Positions 1 through 8,222 of a DNA stretch of 48,020 nucleotides are shown in pieces. The stretch spans positions 1 through 48,020 of the forward strand of contig DAINMX010000021.1 of assembly GCA_036736205.1 (NCBI GenBank), written 5' to 3'. Position 1 is the stretch's first letter; the number at the start of each line of letters is the position of its first letter. This stretch comes from XYA12-FULL-58-9 sp001798605 (GTDB lineage: Bacteria > Myxococcota > XYA12-FULL-58-9). The notes under the pieces were generated by a model that worked only from the letters and a program-made list of their open reading frames with translations, ran no database searches and was not told where the DNA came from. A program made the translations under genes and the position numbers.

Positions 1-2321
1 CATGCAACAACACATGCTCCGTGGAAGATGCCACGTCATGCACCGACGGCGAGCTGACCACCTGCACCGCCGACTCGAATGGATGCCTGAGCTGGAGTGT
101 CGCGTCCGCCTGCCCTGATGGGTTCTGTGCCGACACTGTGGCATGCGGTGTCTGCGCGCAAGAATGCGCTGCCGAAGGTGCCATATGCAACATTGACGGT
201 GTGACTCGCGAAATTTGTACCGTTGACGCAAATGGTTGCAGAACGAAATCAACTCAAGTCTGCGGGGGGCACTGCCGGGAAGGCGTCTGCAGTGAACATA
301 AAGTGGCGGCAGGTATCCAGCACACCTGCGCTCTTCTCGATACCGGCGCTCTTAAATGCTGGGGAAGTGACAACTACGGTCAACTCGGAGACGGTGGAAC
401 CAACATCGACCAGAGCGCACCTATGGATGTTACAGGCTTATCAACGGGAGTCATCGCCGTAGCGGCGGGTGGCTACCACACCTGTGCCCTTCTCGATACC
501 GGCGCTCTCAAGTGCTGGGGATATGACAATTCCGGCCAACTCGGAGACGGTGGAACCAACACAAACCAGAACATGCCCGTGGACGTCGCGGGCTTGTCAT
601 CGGGTGTCGTCGCCATAGCGATGGGCAGCTACCATGCCTGCGCTCTTCTCGATACCGGCGCTCTCAAGTGCTGGGGGAATGACAACTACGGTCAGATCGG
701 AGACGGTGGCACCAACACAAACCAGAACATGCCAGTGGACGTCGCGGGCTTGTCATCGGGTGTCGTCGCCATAGCGGCGGGCGGTTACCATACCTGCGCT
801 CTTCTCGATACCGGCGCTCTCAAGTGCTGGGGATATGACAATTCCGGCCAACTCGGAGACGGTGGCACCAACACAAGCCAGAACATGCCAGTGGATGTCG
901 CGGGCTTGTCAACGGGAGTCGTCGCCGTAGCTGCTGGAAGGTACCACACCTGCGCTCTTCTCGATACCGGCGCTCTCAAGTGCTGGGGAGGTGACGAAAC
1001 CGGTCAGCTCGGAGACGGTGGCACCAACACAAACCAGAACATGCCAGTGGATGTCGCCGGTTTGTCTACGGGAGTCGTCGCAGTGACGGCGGGTGGTGAC
1101 CACAACTGCGCTATTCTCGATACCGACGCTCTCAAGTGCTGGGGATATGATGACTATGGACAGCTTGGAAACGGCGACACGAACACCGACCAGAGCACGC
1201 CAGTGTTTGTCTCAGGCTTGTCAGCAGAAGTCGTCGCAATAACGGCCGGCGGCGTACATACCTGTGCGATTTTAGATAACAATGCTCTCGAATGTTGGGG
1301 ATATGACGGCGATGGCCAACTCGGAGACGGTGGCACCAACACCGACCAGAGCACACCAGTGTCTGTCTCGAGCTTGTCAACAGGAGTCATCGACGTAGCC
1401 GCGGGCCTATACCATACCTGCGCTATTCTCGATACTGGCGCTCTCAAGTGCTGGGGACGTGATGAAACCGGCCAACTTGGAAACGGTGCAATGAGCATCG
1501 ACCAAAGTACGCCAGTGGATGTTACTGACCTGTCATCGGGAGTCGTCGCTGTGGCGACCGGCGACTACCATACCTGCGCTGTTCTTGATACGGGCACTTT
1601 GAAGTGTTGGGGAAGTGACAATTACGGTCAACTCGGAGACGGAGTAACGAACACCAACAAGACTGTACCGGTAACTATCACGGGCGTTTTTGGGGAAGCT
1701 AAGGCCGTGGCCGCTGGCTATGCGCACACCTGTGCTATTCTTGATACCGGCCGTCTTATGTGCTGGGGATTCGATGGCTCTGGCCAGCTCGGAGACGGAG
1801 GCACAAACACCAGCCAGGGCACACCAGTGAATGTTGTGGGCATGTCAACGGGAGTTGTTAGCGTGACTGCTGGTGATGCGCACACCTGTGCTCTTCTCAA
1901 TACCGGAGCTCTCAAGTGCTGGGGATTCGACCACTTTGGCCAGCTCGGAGACGGGGACACGAACACCAGCCAGGGAACGCCGGTGGACGTCGCGGGCTTG
2001 TCAACAGGGGTCATCGCCGTGGCGGCGGGCAGCTACCATACCTGCGCTCTCCTCGATACGGGAGCCATCAAATGTTGGGGCAGCGACAACTTTGGCCAGC
2101 TCGGAGACGAAGGCACAAACACCAGCCAGGGTACGCCGGTGGACGTCGCGGGCTTGTCATCGGGTGTCGTCGCAATAGCGGCGGGTGGCCCCCATACCTG
2201 CGCCCTTCTCGATACCGGCGTTCTGAAGTGCTGGGGACACGATTTCCGCGGCCAACTCGGAGACGACAATTGTTGGGGATTGGGTTGCTCCATACCGGTT
2301 GACGTCGTGGGTATCCCGTAG
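1..2321 (+). CDS. RCC1-repeat protein, 5' partial
   Basis: The reading frame is open from the first full codon at base 3, so the gene begins upstream of the window. A GTG at 21 is only an internal codon. The first ~95 residues are Cys-rich, with spaced CxxxC and CxxC patterns typical of secreted deltaproteobacterial proteins. From about base 300 come 13 tandem units of ~50 residues, each with an AAGxxHTCALLDTGALKCWG core followed by GQLGDGGTNT and a P-V-D-V-x-GLS segment. This is the RCC1/BLIP-II propeller repeat in its bacterial Cys-containing form. Thirteen blades suggest about two seven-bladed propellers, the second one short by one. Such proteins are normally exported and bind proteins or surfaces; the partner is unknown. 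The signal peptide must lie outside the window. The product ends at a TAG at 2319-2321 right after the last blade. Family assignment is confident, function is not. Confidence -1.
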   Translation, partial: CNNTCSVEDATSCTDGELTTCTADSNGCLSWSVASACPDGFCADTVACGVCAQECAAEGAICNIDGVTREICTVDANGCRTKSTQVCGGHCREGVCSEHKVAAGIQHTCALLDTGALKCWGSDNYGQLGDGGTNIDQSAPMDVTGLSTGVIAVAAGGYHTCALLDTGALKCWGYDNSGQLGDGGTNTNQNMPVDVAGLSSGVVAIAMGSYHACALLDTGALKCWGNDNYGQIGDGGTNTNQNMPVDVAGLSSGVVAIAAGGYHTCALLDTGALKCWGYDNSGQLGDGGTNTSQNMPVDVAGLSTGVVAVAAGRYHTCALLDTGALKCWGGDETGQLGDGGTNTNQNMPVDVAGLSTGVVAVTAGGDHNCAILDTDALKCWGYDDYGQLGNGDTNTDQSTPVFVSGLSAEVVAITAGGVHTCAILDNNALECWGYDGDGQLGDGGTNTDQSTPVSVSSLSTGVIDVAAGLYHTCAILDTGALKCWGRDETGQLGNGAMSIDQSTPVDVTDLSSGVVAVATGDYHTCAVLDTGTLKCWGSDNYGQLGDGVTNTNKTVPVTITGVFGEAKAVAAGYAHTCAILDTGRLMCWGFDGSGQLGDGGTNTSQGTPVNVVGMSTGVVSVTAGDAHTCALLNTGALKCWGFDHFGQLGDGDTNTSQGTPVDVAGLSTGVIAVAAGSYHTCALLDTGAIKCWGSDNFGQLGDEGTNTSQGTPVDVAGLSSGVVAIAAGGPHTCALLDTGVLKCWGHDFRGQLGDDNCWGLGCSIPVDVVGIP
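300..2316 (+). repeat. 13 tandem ~150-bp RCC1 coding repeats
   Basis: Thirteen consecutive units of roughly 150 bp, several nearly identical in DNA (units around 500, 800 and 950 share long runs of the same bases). The identity is at the nucleotide level and not only in protein, which points to recent unit duplication or gene conversion. Confidence -1.
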
Positions 2322-2816
2322 AGCGTTGTTCGGGGAAGAGGTTCCGCCAAGCGGTCACGCTACGCAGCACCGGCATGAGCTGAACCACGAAAAGTCACCA
2401 CGAAGAAAACGTGCAGCTCGCACCGCACGGGGCTTTGTGAGGTCTGCAACAAATGGATGTCCGAAGTTCATTACCAGGTTGAGGGTCGAACCTTCGAGGT
2501 TGGCGGGGAGATCTGTGTCACGCAGCACGAGTGCAATAGCCACTTCGGGCACGCGCCTGCCTTCTGGGAGCCCGCGACGTGCGCCATGCTATTTGAGCCA
2601 CGCAACCTGGACCGTTGATCGTGCATTGGGCTTGCGCTTGGGCAGACGCGGAAGGCCGCCGTCTTGTGTTCCCCTCCCTGCTTGACTCTGCTAGCTCCTC
2701 ATTTCATGACCAAGAAGACCGACAAACCGTTAGTCATCGATCTCGATCAGCGGCGGCCAACCGTCTGCGACATTCTGGCATTGATCGAAAAAGTCCGGGG
2801 CGAACTCGGACAACTA
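2322..2816. other. Intergenic stretch with one cryptic reading frame
   Basis: This gap of about 495 bases lies between two convergent genes. No terminator with a T-run was recognised. The only coding-like content is the frame 2379-2618, listed separately. The remainder shows no RNA gene, repeat or promoter that I can support. Confidence -1.
2379..2618 (+). pseudogene. Possible small zinc-ribbon-like ORF lacking a start codon
   Basis: A frame open from 2379 to TGA at 2616-2618 encodes about 79 residues with a patterned, non-random composition: a Cys, then CEVC, then EICV, ECNSHFGH and a final TCAM. The four or more spaced Cys and His residues suggest a metal-binding knuckle. The frame is closed upstream by TGA at 2376. 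The only ATG upstream (2375) is one base out of frame, so either a frameshift removed the start or translation begins at the internal ATG at 2457. Codon third positions are mostly G or C, as in real genes here. It could be a gene remnant. No family is recognised and confidence is low. Confidence -1.
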
Positions 2817-4265
2817 TCACGGGCCGAGCAAGTAAATGGTCTGGTTGGCGGGAAACTGCAGCACGAGGTGTCCGGATGGTGCGATGCTGGCGGAGGCACC
2901 CTTGCCGATGGAGTCGGGAATTGTGCCGAGCAGCCGGTCCCAACGCAACGTGCCGGTCTTCGTATAGGCGAGGGCATGGCCGCCGTCCGCATCCTTCTGC
3001 GCGCCAAGGTAGACGGTGCCATCACCACCGATGACGGGAGCCGAGAGATATTGACCCGCCTCGGCACTCCAATGGCTGCCGTGGACCGTGTCGACTCCGT
3101 AAACAAACTGGCCATGCGTGAGATAGACCCAGCCGTCATCGCCGAGGGCAAGCGCGGAGCGTGAGGTGCTGTCGCTGGCATTGTCATCGATCCACTCGCC
3201 AAACGACAGGCTCGAACCGTCAACGGCAGAGAACGACCCGACGCGGAAGTCGTGCCACGGGCTTCCCGAGTCCTCGAGCAGGTAGAGAAGTTGCGATCGC
3301 TCGTCGAGGGCTAGCCCCTGAGCTCGCACAAGCACCGTCCACTCCACAGCGTGGGTCGTTGGGGAGATCGCAAGAATGGCGTTATGGGTTCCGACGTAGA
3401 TCATGCCGCTACTGGAAACAACGAGGCCTGTTGTCACATTGCTCTCAAGGTAGAGTGACCAGGAGGTGGTCCCATCGGTGGGGTCGAGGACCGTGAGAGT
3501 CGACAGATTGGAGATGAGGGCGATCTTTTCGTCGGGAAGAACAGTGGGCAGCCCGATGTAGTATGTCACGTCTGTCGACCACAGGTTCTCAAGCGTCTGC
3601 GGGTCCCAGGCGACGATGACGGTATTGGTACCGGTCCCGCTGAGGTAGACCGTGCCGTTGGGAGCAACGACTGGGGACCACACGTCGGACCAGCCTGTGA
3701 ACTTCGCATCCAGGGTGATCGGGTCGAGGGCTTGCCAGTCGTCACCCATCGCGTAGAGAGTCCCGTCAGCAGCAAATGTGGCTTCGCCTGGGAAGCTCCG
3801 CGTCGCGGTAATCGTCGAGAGGTCCTTGCTGTTTGTGACTGTGCCTGTTTGCGAGCTGACAATGGGACTGCGCCCCGTGCGCGCGTTGCAGCGCCCAATG
3901 GTGACCCACGCCGGTGCGAAAGAGTTCTCCAGAGGAACGCACGGGTCGTCTCCGACACTCGTGCCGAACGAGCTGAGATCCACGTCGCCATTTGTGCCGG
4001 TATCGCCGACAGTCGCTGTGTCTCCAACACCTGCGTCACCGTAACCGCCGGCATCTCCATCTCCTCCATCGTTGAAACCGTCGGATTTCCCCACGTCGGA
4101 GTCGGCGGAACGATCATCGCCAGCCGCGTCCCCTGCCGACCCATCGTCTATGCGGAGATCGCCGTCAAAACCACCGTGGTTGGGTGTCTTATTCGAGCAC
4201 CCGACCATCAGAAGACCAGCAATGGCGATGCTTAGCGCGGGCATTGATTCTTGGGCGATACTCAT
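2817..4265 (-). CDS. PQQ-like beta-propeller lipoprotein
   Basis: 482 residues. The N-terminus has a lipoprotein signal peptide with lipobox LLMVGC (Cys about residue 23), followed by a ~70-residue low-complexity D/G-rich linker. The rest is a WD/PQQ-like propeller: repeated stretches such as 'GTLYAMGDDWQALDP', 'GTVYLSGTG', 'GMIYVGTHNAILAI' and 'GTVYLGAQKDADGGHALAY' fit the seven- or eight-bladed PQQ_2 fold. It is predicted to be anchored in a membrane with the propeller in the periplasm or outside. The start at 4265 has an AGGAA about nine bases upstream; an alternative ATG at 4244 would also leave a lipobox. There is no catalytic signature, so a binding or scaffold role is likely. The same propeller type recurs in the Cys-rich lipoprotein at 28607-32598. 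Confidence -1.
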   Translation of the reverse strand: MSIAQESMPALSIAIAGLLMVGCSNKTPNHGGFDGDLRIDDGSAGDAAGDDRSADSDVGKSDGFNDGGDGDAGGYGDAGVGDTATVGDTGTNGDVDLSSFGTSVGDDPCVPLENSFAPAWVTIGRCNARTGRSPIVSSQTGTVTNSKDLSTITATRSFPGEATFAADGTLYAMGDDWQALDPITLDAKFTGWSDVWSPVVAPNGTVYLSGTGTNTVIVAWDPQTLENLWSTDVTYYIGLPTVLPDEKIALISNLSTLTVLDPTDGTTSWSLYLESNVTTGLVVSSSGMIYVGTHNAILAISPTTHAVEWTVLVRAQGLALDERSQLLYLLEDSGSPWHDFRVGSFSAVDGSSLSFGEWIDDNASDSTSRSALALGDDGWVYLTHGQFVYGVDTVHGSHWSAEAGQYLSAPVIGGDGTVYLGAQKDADGGHALAYTKTGTLRWDRLLGTIPDSIGKGASASIAPSGHLVLQFPANQTIYLLGP

Positions 4266-4299
4266 CTGTCGTTTCCTGTGTCAGCTGATTGGCTTCTGT

Positions 4300-4878
4300 T
4301 TAGGCCACCGACTCAGAGGCTTCACCATCGCGATCTTGTTTGAGTCGCTCCATTTTGTGACGGATGACGTCACGCTTGAGCTTGGAGAGATAATCGACGA
4401 ACACCTTGCCGTCGAGGTGGTCGTTCTCGTGTTGCAGGGCCACCGCGAACAGACCATATGCATCAACTTTGAACAGCTCGCCCTTCTCGTTCTGCGCCTC
4501 AACGACGACGTGGCCTTTGCGTTGCACGGTCTCGGTGACTCCAGGAACAGAGAGGCAGCCTTCTTCAAAATCGATCTTACCGTCGGCCTCAAGAAACTTT
4601 GGATTGATTAAGGCGACCGGGCCGGTGAATCCCCAGTCTGCAAGCTCGTCCGCATATGCCTGGTCCTTGGTGGCCTCCCCTTTGGGATCGAGATCAATGA
4701 CCAGCACCCGTTGGGGCACGGCCAACTGGGTGGCGGCAAGTCCGACACCTTTTTCGTGGTACATGGTGTCGAAGAGGTCGCGCACCAAGGCCCGCGTCTC
4801 CTCCGTTACCTGCTCCACGGGTTTGGCTATCTCCTTGAGGGCGGGATCGGGCCAAATGCAGATCGTCCGTAATGCCAT
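4300..4878 (-). CDS. def: Peptide deformylase
   Basis: 192 residues, normal for the family. It removes the formyl group from N-terminal formyl-Met of nascent proteins in the cytoplasm using a bound metal. All three signature motifs are present: motif I GVGLAATQ (about residues 45-52), motif II EEGCLS with the metal-binding Cys, and motif III QHENDHLDG with the HExxH metal ligands. The C-terminal tail is charged (KLKRDVIRHKMERLKQ). It is transcribed away from the PLD-like gene. In most bacteria def is next to fmt; here fmt lies 2.3 kb away in the opposite orientation, so the usual def-fmt pair has been split. Assignment is secure. Confidence -1.
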   Translation of the reverse strand: MALRTICIWPDPALKEIAKPVEQVTEETRALVRDLFDTMYHEKGVGLAATQLAVPQRVLVIDLDPKGEATKDQAYADELADWGFTGPVALINPKFLEADGKIDFEEGCLSVPGVTETVQRKGHVVVEAQNEKGELFKVDAYGLFAVALQHENDHLDGKVFVDYLSKLKRDVIRHKMERLKQDRDGEASESVA

Positions 4879-5033
4879 GAGAAACTCCTACGGGTCTTAC
4901 AAAATTGATATGCCAACCACGACGCCCGATGGCAAGCCCATGCGTGTTGCCCGATGCGGCCGTCAGACGCAGGCCCACAATCGGCGCGAGCTGACGATGG
5001 ATCACAGAGGCAATTCGCAGAACCCAAAATCGC

Positions 5034-5060
5034 GAAACAAGTCGTCTTCTGGGCCGATAA
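5034..5060 (+). promoter_or_regulatory. Candidate sigma28-type promoter for the PLD gene
   Basis: GAAA at 5034-5037, a 15-base spacer, then an exact GCCGATAA at 5053-5060. This matches the enterobacterial FliA consensus (TAAA, 15 bases, GCCGATAA) except for the first base. It lies 29 bases before the PLD-gene ATG. The same -10 octamer occurs before sctI and before the translocator candidate in this window. Its use by the FliA-like sigma factor at 13643 is an inference. Confidence -1.
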
Positions 5061-5089
5061 CCGGATCGAATCGGCACTAGGAGATCCTC

Positions 5090-7138
5090 ATGGAAGTTCG
5101 CATCTTAGAGCAAGCCCAAGCGCATCTCGAAACCATTCGACTCGATCCCGACGCTGCCGAGCAAATGCAAAAAACCATCGAGCAGGCCATTGGGTTGGCG
5201 GCTCGTGGCAACGGCAATCGTGTCCTCGATTCCGCAGAGGGACAGGCCATTGTCGCTGCTTATCAACAGGTTGTGGGAGAAGATGGCCACCTAGATGCGT
5301 CGAAGTCTGCTGCGTTCATTGATGCTGTCAAAGCACAGACCAGCACTTTGCAGCTTCAACAACCCAAGAGCACCGAGGTTTGTTTCACCTCCGAAGGAGA
5401 CGGGCTCAAGGTTTTTCGCTCTAAGGTTCTCGGCCCCATGCAAGAGGTAATTGCCAAGGCCGCGGGACGCGAGGTTGCCTTCAACGTCATGATCTTCTCG
5501 TTCACCGACGGTGAGATTGCCGATGGCATTCTCCAGTTGGCCCGTGAGAATCCCAACGTCACGTTTCGCATGATCGCGGACTGGAGTCAGCTCTCCACGA
5601 CGGGTGACAAGCAGGCGCGGCGGATTGCGGCGGTGGCGCAGGCAGAGGGTCTCACCAACGTGCAGGTGAAGATCAAGAAGGACAATCCCTACGTTTGGAG
5701 TCAGAGTCGTCAAGAACCAATATATTTGCACGCCGCCACCCAAGGCCTCAATCATCACAAAGGCTATGTTGCGTTGATCGACGGCCGACCCGAGAAGTTG
5801 GTGACGGGCAGCTACAACTGGTCTGTGAGTGGTGCCAGGAGCAATCACGAAAACGTCATGGTGCTCGACCGGGCTGACTCAGACAATCGCCCCATCTTGG
5901 GCAGCTACCAAGAAGAGTTCGAGGCGTTTTGGAATAACGATGACGCAGCTCTCACCGTGTCGGAGGCATTTGCCGAGCAGGAGCGGATCTATCAACAACT
6001 CCATGCGGAAAACGGCAGCGTATACACCCCAGGCTCCATTGCCAGTGAGATCTGGGATGACATCGAGTACGACGCCACCAACAACAGCCGGGCCTTCGAT
6101 ATCAACAGTCTCAGCGATGAGGACAGTGCAGCCCTCACGGCGCTGATGGGTGGTACGTTGAAGGAGACAATCCAAAGTGAGCTCAACACCTACGGCCGAT
6201 TTGCCTCTTGGACCGAGCTGCTGGTGCGAGTGCCTGAGCTTGCGGCGTTGCCAACGTGGCAGCGGGAGCCATTGCGCGTGCTCGCGGAGTACGGTGATGG
6301 AGGCTTGTCCATCAACTCCGCCACCGTCAGTGAGCTCCGTCGAGCTGGTTTGAGTCGGCTCCAAGCCAAGAGCCTCGTAGGTTTCCGCAACGCGCACGGC
6401 GCATTCGAGTCGCTCAACGAGATCGACGATGTAAGTTGGATCGGCGGGCGGACCATCGACAAGGTCCGCAACACGTTGACCGACGACGGCAACGTTGCCT
6501 GCTACTCAGGCAAAGTGCCGGGCGGTGAGACAGGTTACGGTTTTGCCAACACCCATTCCCGGATCATGTCAGTGCCCACCCGCGGTGCCACAGAGGCCTA
6601 TCGCCCCAGTTACGGACGAGTCGTTCCTCCAAATCGTGGTGAGCAGAGTGAGGTCGAAGCGAACCTCGCCTCCGTGGTCAAAGACATGTTGCGGCGGGCA
6701 GAGCCAGGCCAGACTTTTCGCATGGCAATGTACGGCATGTCGACCAGCTCACAGGAGTTTGCCGAGCTCAAGGACGCTATCGAGCGCGGCGTCGCGGTTC
6801 GCGTGATCATTTATGATAGCTACAACGAGGGTGCCATCGAGAAACTCAAGGAGTTTCGCAGAAGCGGATACGATGTCGACCTGCGAGTCATCAGTTCCAA
6901 GGTCATGCATGAGAAGTTTGGCGTTGTCGGCGACGACGTTTTCAACGGCAGCGCCAACTGGTCAAGCAGCTCGATCACGAAACACGCCGAAGACCGCTTC
7001 CTCTTCCGCAACATGCCCAACCTCGCCCAGCGCTTCGTCGAGGAATTCAATCGCCTGTGGGAGTCGGGGAATCTCGCTGCCCATCGGACGCCGATGGGCA
7101 CTGGGGTGCGCCTGCGCTCTGGTGGAACGGTGGCCTAG
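5090..7138 (+). CDS. Phospholipase-D-like protein with two HKD halves and central helix-hairpin-helix
   Basis: 682 residues. There are two PLD phosphatidyltransferase/nuclease half-sites: the first around residues 222-245 (HHKGYVALID then GSYNWS) and the second around 606-626 (HEKFGVVGDD then NGSANWS). Between them, around residues 330-465, is a ComEA-like helix-hairpin-helix segment (INSATVSELRRAGLSRLQA, then FESLNEIDDVSWIGGRTID), which usually binds DNA backbone. The combination suggests a nuclease or a phosphodiester-transfer enzyme more than a classical lipase. There is no signal peptide or membrane segment. The start is supported by AGGAG eight bases upstream. It sits between def and fmt with its own sigma28-like promoter, which raises the possibility that it is a secreted substrate of the T3SS. 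That is speculative; a DNA-repair or defence nuclease is equally possible. Confidence -1.
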   Translation: MEVRILEQAQAHLETIRLDPDAAEQMQKTIEQAIGLAARGNGNRVLDSAEGQAIVAAYQQVVGEDGHLDASKSAAFIDAVKAQTSTLQLQQPKSTEVCFTSEGDGLKVFRSKVLGPMQEVIAKAAGREVAFNVMIFSFTDGEIADGILQLARENPNVTFRMIADWSQLSTTGDKQARRIAAVAQAEGLTNVQVKIKKDNPYVWSQSRQEPIYLHAATQGLNHHKGYVALIDGRPEKLVTGSYNWSVSGARSNHENVMVLDRADSDNRPILGSYQEEFEAFWNNDDAALTVSEAFAEQERIYQQLHAENGSVYTPGSIASEIWDDIEYDATNNSRAFDINSLSDEDSAALTALMGGTLKETIQSELNTYGRFASWTELLVRVPELAALPTWQREPLRVLAEYGDGGLSINSATVSELRRAGLSRLQAKSLVGFRNAHGAFESLNEIDDVSWIGGRTIDKVRNTLTDDGNVACYSGKVPGGETGYGFANTHSRIMSVPTRGATEAYRPSYGRVVPPNRGEQSEVEANLASVVKDMLRRAEPGQTFRMAMYGMSTSSQEFAELKDAIERGVAVRVIIYDSYNEGAIEKLKEFRRSGYDVDLRVISSKVMHEKFGVVGDDVFNGSANWSSSSITKHAEDRFLFRNMPNLAQRFVEEFNRLWESGNLAAHRTPMGTGVRLRSGGTVA

Positions 7139-7178
7139 AGCAGCTTGACTCTCGATGCTTGGTGCTTGAAAAGAGCCC

Positions 7179-8153
7179 ATGGCCAAGAGTCGAATTGTCT
7201 TCATGGGAACCCCCGAGTTTGCCGTACCCTCATTGCGGGCTTTGTGCGAACGGGCCGATAACTGCGAGGTTGTTGCCGTGGTCACCCGTGAGGACAAGCC
7301 GTCGGGGAGGGGACGCAAGCTCAACCCTCCGCCGGTCAAAGTCTACGCCGAAAGTCAGAATATCCCTGTATTGCAGCCCAAGGGCGTCAAGAACCCCTCG
7401 GTGCAACAAGAGCTACGTGCTTTCTCCCCGGACCTGATCGTTGTGGCTGCTTACGGTCGGATCTTGCCGCCAGTCGTGCTCTACTTACCGAACATCGCCT
7501 GCGTCAACGTACATGCCTCTTTGTTGCCAAAACATCGAGGGGCATCGCCCATCGCCCACGCCATCCTCGCTGGGGACCAAGAGGTCGGGGTGTGCATCAT
7601 GCAGATGGAAGAGGGGCTGGATACCGGTCCGGTGTATCTCGCCCGAAAGAAACAAATGTCTGCCCAAGCAACCTGTGGATCTCTCACCGAGGAGTTCGCC
7701 GAGCTTGGCGCCCTGGCCCTGCTCGACGCATTGCCGGGCATCCTCGACGGCTCCCTACAAGCTGTGCCCCAAGACGACGGTTGTGCCACCTACGCACCGC
7801 TATTGAAAAAGGAAGACGGTCTCCTCGATTTCTGCGAGCCCGCCGCGGTGCTAGAGCGCCGAGTCCGCGCCTTTGATCCATGGCCTGGTGCAACCACCTA
7901 CAAAGGCGATCTGCGGGTGTTGGTGTTGGCCTCAAGTGTCAGCGACAAGGTTGACGGTGAACCCGGGACGGTGGTTGAAGCAGGTGGCCGCGGAGTTGTG
8001 GTTGCCTGCAGGAGCGGATCCCTGCGCCTCGAGCGGGTCAAACCTGCTGGCCGCAAAGCCATGGACGCGAGCGCTTGGGCTGCCGGACGTGGCATCGCGG
8101 TCGGTGACCAATTGGGCGGCGCCCGAGAGGACCAAACCACAACCATACCTTGA
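7179..8153 (+). CDS. fmt: Methionyl-tRNA formyltransferase
   Basis: 324 residues. It transfers formyl from 10-formyl-tetrahydrofolate to initiator Met-tRNA in the cytoplasm. The N-terminal formyltransferase fold starts with RIVFMGTPEFAVPSL and carries the catalytic segment NVHASLLPKHRGASP (about residues 109-123, including the conserved Asn and His) and the downstream GLDTGPVY with the catalytic Asp. The C-terminal part (from about residue 205) is the tRNA-binding OB-like domain (RRVRAFDPWPGATT). Length is normal. It follows the PLD gene by 40 bases. Assignment is secure. Confidence -1.
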   Translation: MAKSRIVFMGTPEFAVPSLRALCERADNCEVVAVVTREDKPSGRGRKLNPPPVKVYAESQNIPVLQPKGVKNPSVQQELRAFSPDLIVVAAYGRILPPVVLYLPNIACVNVHASLLPKHRGASPIAHAILAGDQEVGVCIMQMEEGLDTGPVYLARKKQMSAQATCGSLTEEFAELGALALLDALPGILDGSLQAVPQDDGCATYAPLLKKEDGLLDFCEPAAVLERRVRAFDPWPGATTYKGDLRVLVLASSVSDKVDGEPGTVVEAGGRGVVVACRSGSLRLERVKPAGRKAMDASAWAAGRGIAVGDQLGGAREDQTTTIP

Positions 8154-8222
8154 CCCCTATGGGCTGCGACCCCTAGACTCCCCCCCGAGGCTTGCGAGCG
8201 AAAGGGCTGTGGCGTCACGGGT

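Noticed and set aside
7253..7260. GCCGATAA inside fmt
   Set aside because: Lies within a well-supported coding region with no gene start nearby, so it is treated as chance.
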